DNA of 64,000 bases from the NCBI GenBank assembly GCA_963971225.1, contig OZ020269.1:90416783-90480782 (forward strand), written 5' to 3'. This stretch comes from Melieria omissa. Lineage: Eukaryota; Arthropoda; Insecta; Diptera; Ulidiidae. The stretch's first letter is position 1. Each line of letters opens with the position of its first letter. Positions 62,601 to 64,000 of this stretch are shown piece by piece. The position numbers and the translations under genes were made by a program. The notes beneath the pieces were generated by a model. It was not told the origin of the DNA, searched no databases, and saw only the letters and a list, made by a program, of their open reading frames with translations.

Positions 62601-63456
62601 CCAACATCGCCCCGGGGAGAAATCGACACAGCGATGTATTTGATTTGTTTTTGTTGTTATAGTTTTGTTGTTGTTACAGTTTTGTATTGTTGCATTGCTG
62701 TGTGTTGCATGTGAGTACAAGAAATAATACTTGAAAAAGAAAGTAGTAAATCAGCAAGAAATCGACAGAGTACAAGACAGCTGCACGACTAGCGGTAGGG
62801 ACACACACACACACACACATGGAGATAGAGAGATAGATGGACAGTCAGTCAGTGAGATAGAGGCGCTGATAGACAGCACAACACAGTGTTGTACTTGTAT
62901 ACAGTTTTCAATCAGATTCCAATTTACACGTAATTTTTCAAGTGTGAAAATCTAACTTTCGTCAAATACTGATGTGAACCATAGAGGAAGTTGAACAGCG
63001 ACAGAGGAAGTCAGTAACAAAGTTGCAGTGCTGTCTAGACGAACGAATATTTGAGGTGAGATGTTATGAGTTGAAAATGAAGGCTGCAAGTATTAGTGAG
63101 CGCGAAGTAGTTTGAGCACAGAGTTGAGACAAGTGCGAGCATGAAGCATACAGCTGGAAATGTTGGCCTTAAAAAAGGGTCTAGTACGACTTGGTTGCTT
63201 CATGCTGAGGTTGAATAGGAGATCCAGGCTATAAAATCAGTAACAGTTGATCAGGAGTTTGTTTAAAGATGGGGTGCAGTACTCTTACTTTAGAAACCTC
63301 TTTTGAGGTTGAAAACTATCAAGTATGACAATGAAGCATGAAGCTCGAACTGAAGCCTTGGCCTTGGAAGAAATAGGAAAGTTGAGCTAAGGTTGTATCA
63401 GAGGCTAAAGTTATACAATTTATACTCAAGTTGAGTTTCATCAGTTACTCAGTTGA
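59608..63456. other. Non-coding stretch with many microsatellites
   Basis: I see no supported gene. One exact catacttttaggcgc lies at 59884-59898. CA/GT tracts lie near 61303-61318, 61355-61376, 61560-61575 and 62800-62818, and GTT-type tracts near 61690-61730 and 62115-62135. The frames at 60978-61343 (121 codons) and 61921-62289 (122 codons) have no recognisable domain. The region 62890-63450 is a run of diffuse repeats with gagttgag-like words. Confidence 0.5.
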
Positions 63457-63602
63457 GTCATTTTCGAAACATTTGGTGTCAGAAGTGGGATTGTGCTACT
63501 GAAAATAAATTTGGAAAAACAGCAACAAAATTTATAACACGCAGACATGGTTAAACTCGAGCTGCTGAAGGTGGACCAGCTGAAGAAGGAGCTGGCTGCC
63601 TG
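63457..63602 (+). mobile_element. Truncated leader and gag start of the 40374-43524 LTR family
   Basis: Starts with the last 15 bases of an LTR (gtcattttcgaaaca), then the primer-binding site TGGTGTCAGAAGTGGGA, a leader of about 55 bp, and an ATG at 63547. The first 18 codons match the Gag of the young element (MVKLELLKVDQLKKELAA). Similarity ends abruptly at about 63602. The LTR end resembles the solo LTRs more than the young element, so this came from a different subfamily copy. It is a pseudogenic fragment. Confidence 0.85.
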
Positions 63603-63734
63603 TTTGTATTGTTTTAATTGACCTCAGGTTGTCTAGAATGTTCTGTTTATCAAATTGTTAAAAGTTAAGCACGAGTGCGTCCAAGTCTTCAGCTTAGAAA
63701 CTCTCTTCCATACAGAGTCGTTCAAAACTCGTAG

Positions 63735-64000
63735 GTACCAGGGTCATCTGAAAAGTTTCCCATCTTAACAATGAAGACGTCAGTACTCAATAACAAAAAA
63801 TAGATAATGTCTTTGCGACTCATTTGAAAGTTTTTCATGACAATTTCAGCCATATTGAATGCGCAGTTGGGGTTTGATTCAGTTGATGTGAGCGTTTTTG
63901 TGAAAATGGAAAAAAAATGAGTATGAAGCAGTCAGAAAATACTGGTTTGTAAAAAGCAATTTTAAAATAAATTGGACGCAAGGACTCTGCTCTAACATTT
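63735..64000 (+). mobile_element. Probable mariner-like transposon 5' end, cut by the window edge
   Basis: tcatctgaaaagtttcccat near 63747 resembles the start of some mariner inverted repeats. It is followed about 150 bp later by gtgaaaatggaaaaaaaatg (63899-63918) and a frame-shifted EYEAVRKYWFVKSN, which resembles the MEK-E-R-AVIK-F start of mariner transposases. One extra or missing base after the Lys codons breaks the frame. The rest lies beyond the window, so identity is tentative. Confidence 0.45.

Overview
The window is eukaryotic and almost certainly from a higher dipteran; a tephritid-like fly is my best guess. Two exons of a dipteran matrix metalloproteinase of the Mmp2 type lie on the minus strand, surrounded by AT-rich, intron-like DNA full of CA/GT and CAA/GTT microsatellites and insect retrotransposon debris. 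There are no bacterial features. No tRNA or rRNA gene stands alone; the only tRNA-like sequences sit inside repeats.

Gene content is sparse. Exon 18830-18970 and exon 15479-15621 (minus strand) join in phase across a 3.2 kb intron. Together they encode the first part of the metalloproteinase catalytic domain, up to the structural zinc and calcium ligands. The HExxH active-site exon is not visible to the left and the cysteine-switch propeptide exon is not visible to the right. Nearly the whole window therefore reads as the inside of one long gene, with introns of more than 15 kb and probably more than 45 kb. A GC-rich block at 55.74-56.24 kb could be an upstream exon or promoter region, but that is weak.

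Mobile elements, left to right: a minus-strand Ty3/gypsy-type LTR with primer-binding site whose body runs off the left edge (1-1782); a LINE 3' fragment (2120-2392, minus); two minus-strand solo LTRs (3585-3997 and 6119-6502); a decayed LINE C-terminus (14728-14930, plus); a tRNA-headed SINE with 13-bp target duplications (34290-34689, minus); a young 3.15 kb LTR element (40374-43524, plus) of the same family as the solo LTRs; a decayed solo LTR of that family (about 47808-48290); a second LINE C-terminus (52311-52625, plus); a truncated leader and gag start of the same LTR family (63457-63602); and a probable mariner 5' end at the right edge.

Tandem and dispersed repeats fill much of the rest: a 93-bp array (1.85-2.88 kb), a 105-bp array (8.4-9.16 kb), three blocks carrying the motif CTCATACGCC (19.3-26.3 kb), purine-rich tracts (28.3-34.1 kb), an AAAAT to AAATAAAAT microsatellite (36.6-37.85 kb), a palindromic GGTTAGTNNTAACC satellite split by the young LTR element (39.4-44.7 kb), and arrays at 44.8-46.0, 53.6-54.6 and 57.0-58.2 kb.

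The two most unusual objects are the young LTR element and the CTCATACGCC family. The element's single open 731-codon frame fuses Gag directly to the ends of integrase, with protease, reverse transcriptase, RNase H and the integrase core missing. The exact 10-mer CTCATACGCC occurs 13 times, in arrays with tRNA T-arm-like sequence and at isolated sites.
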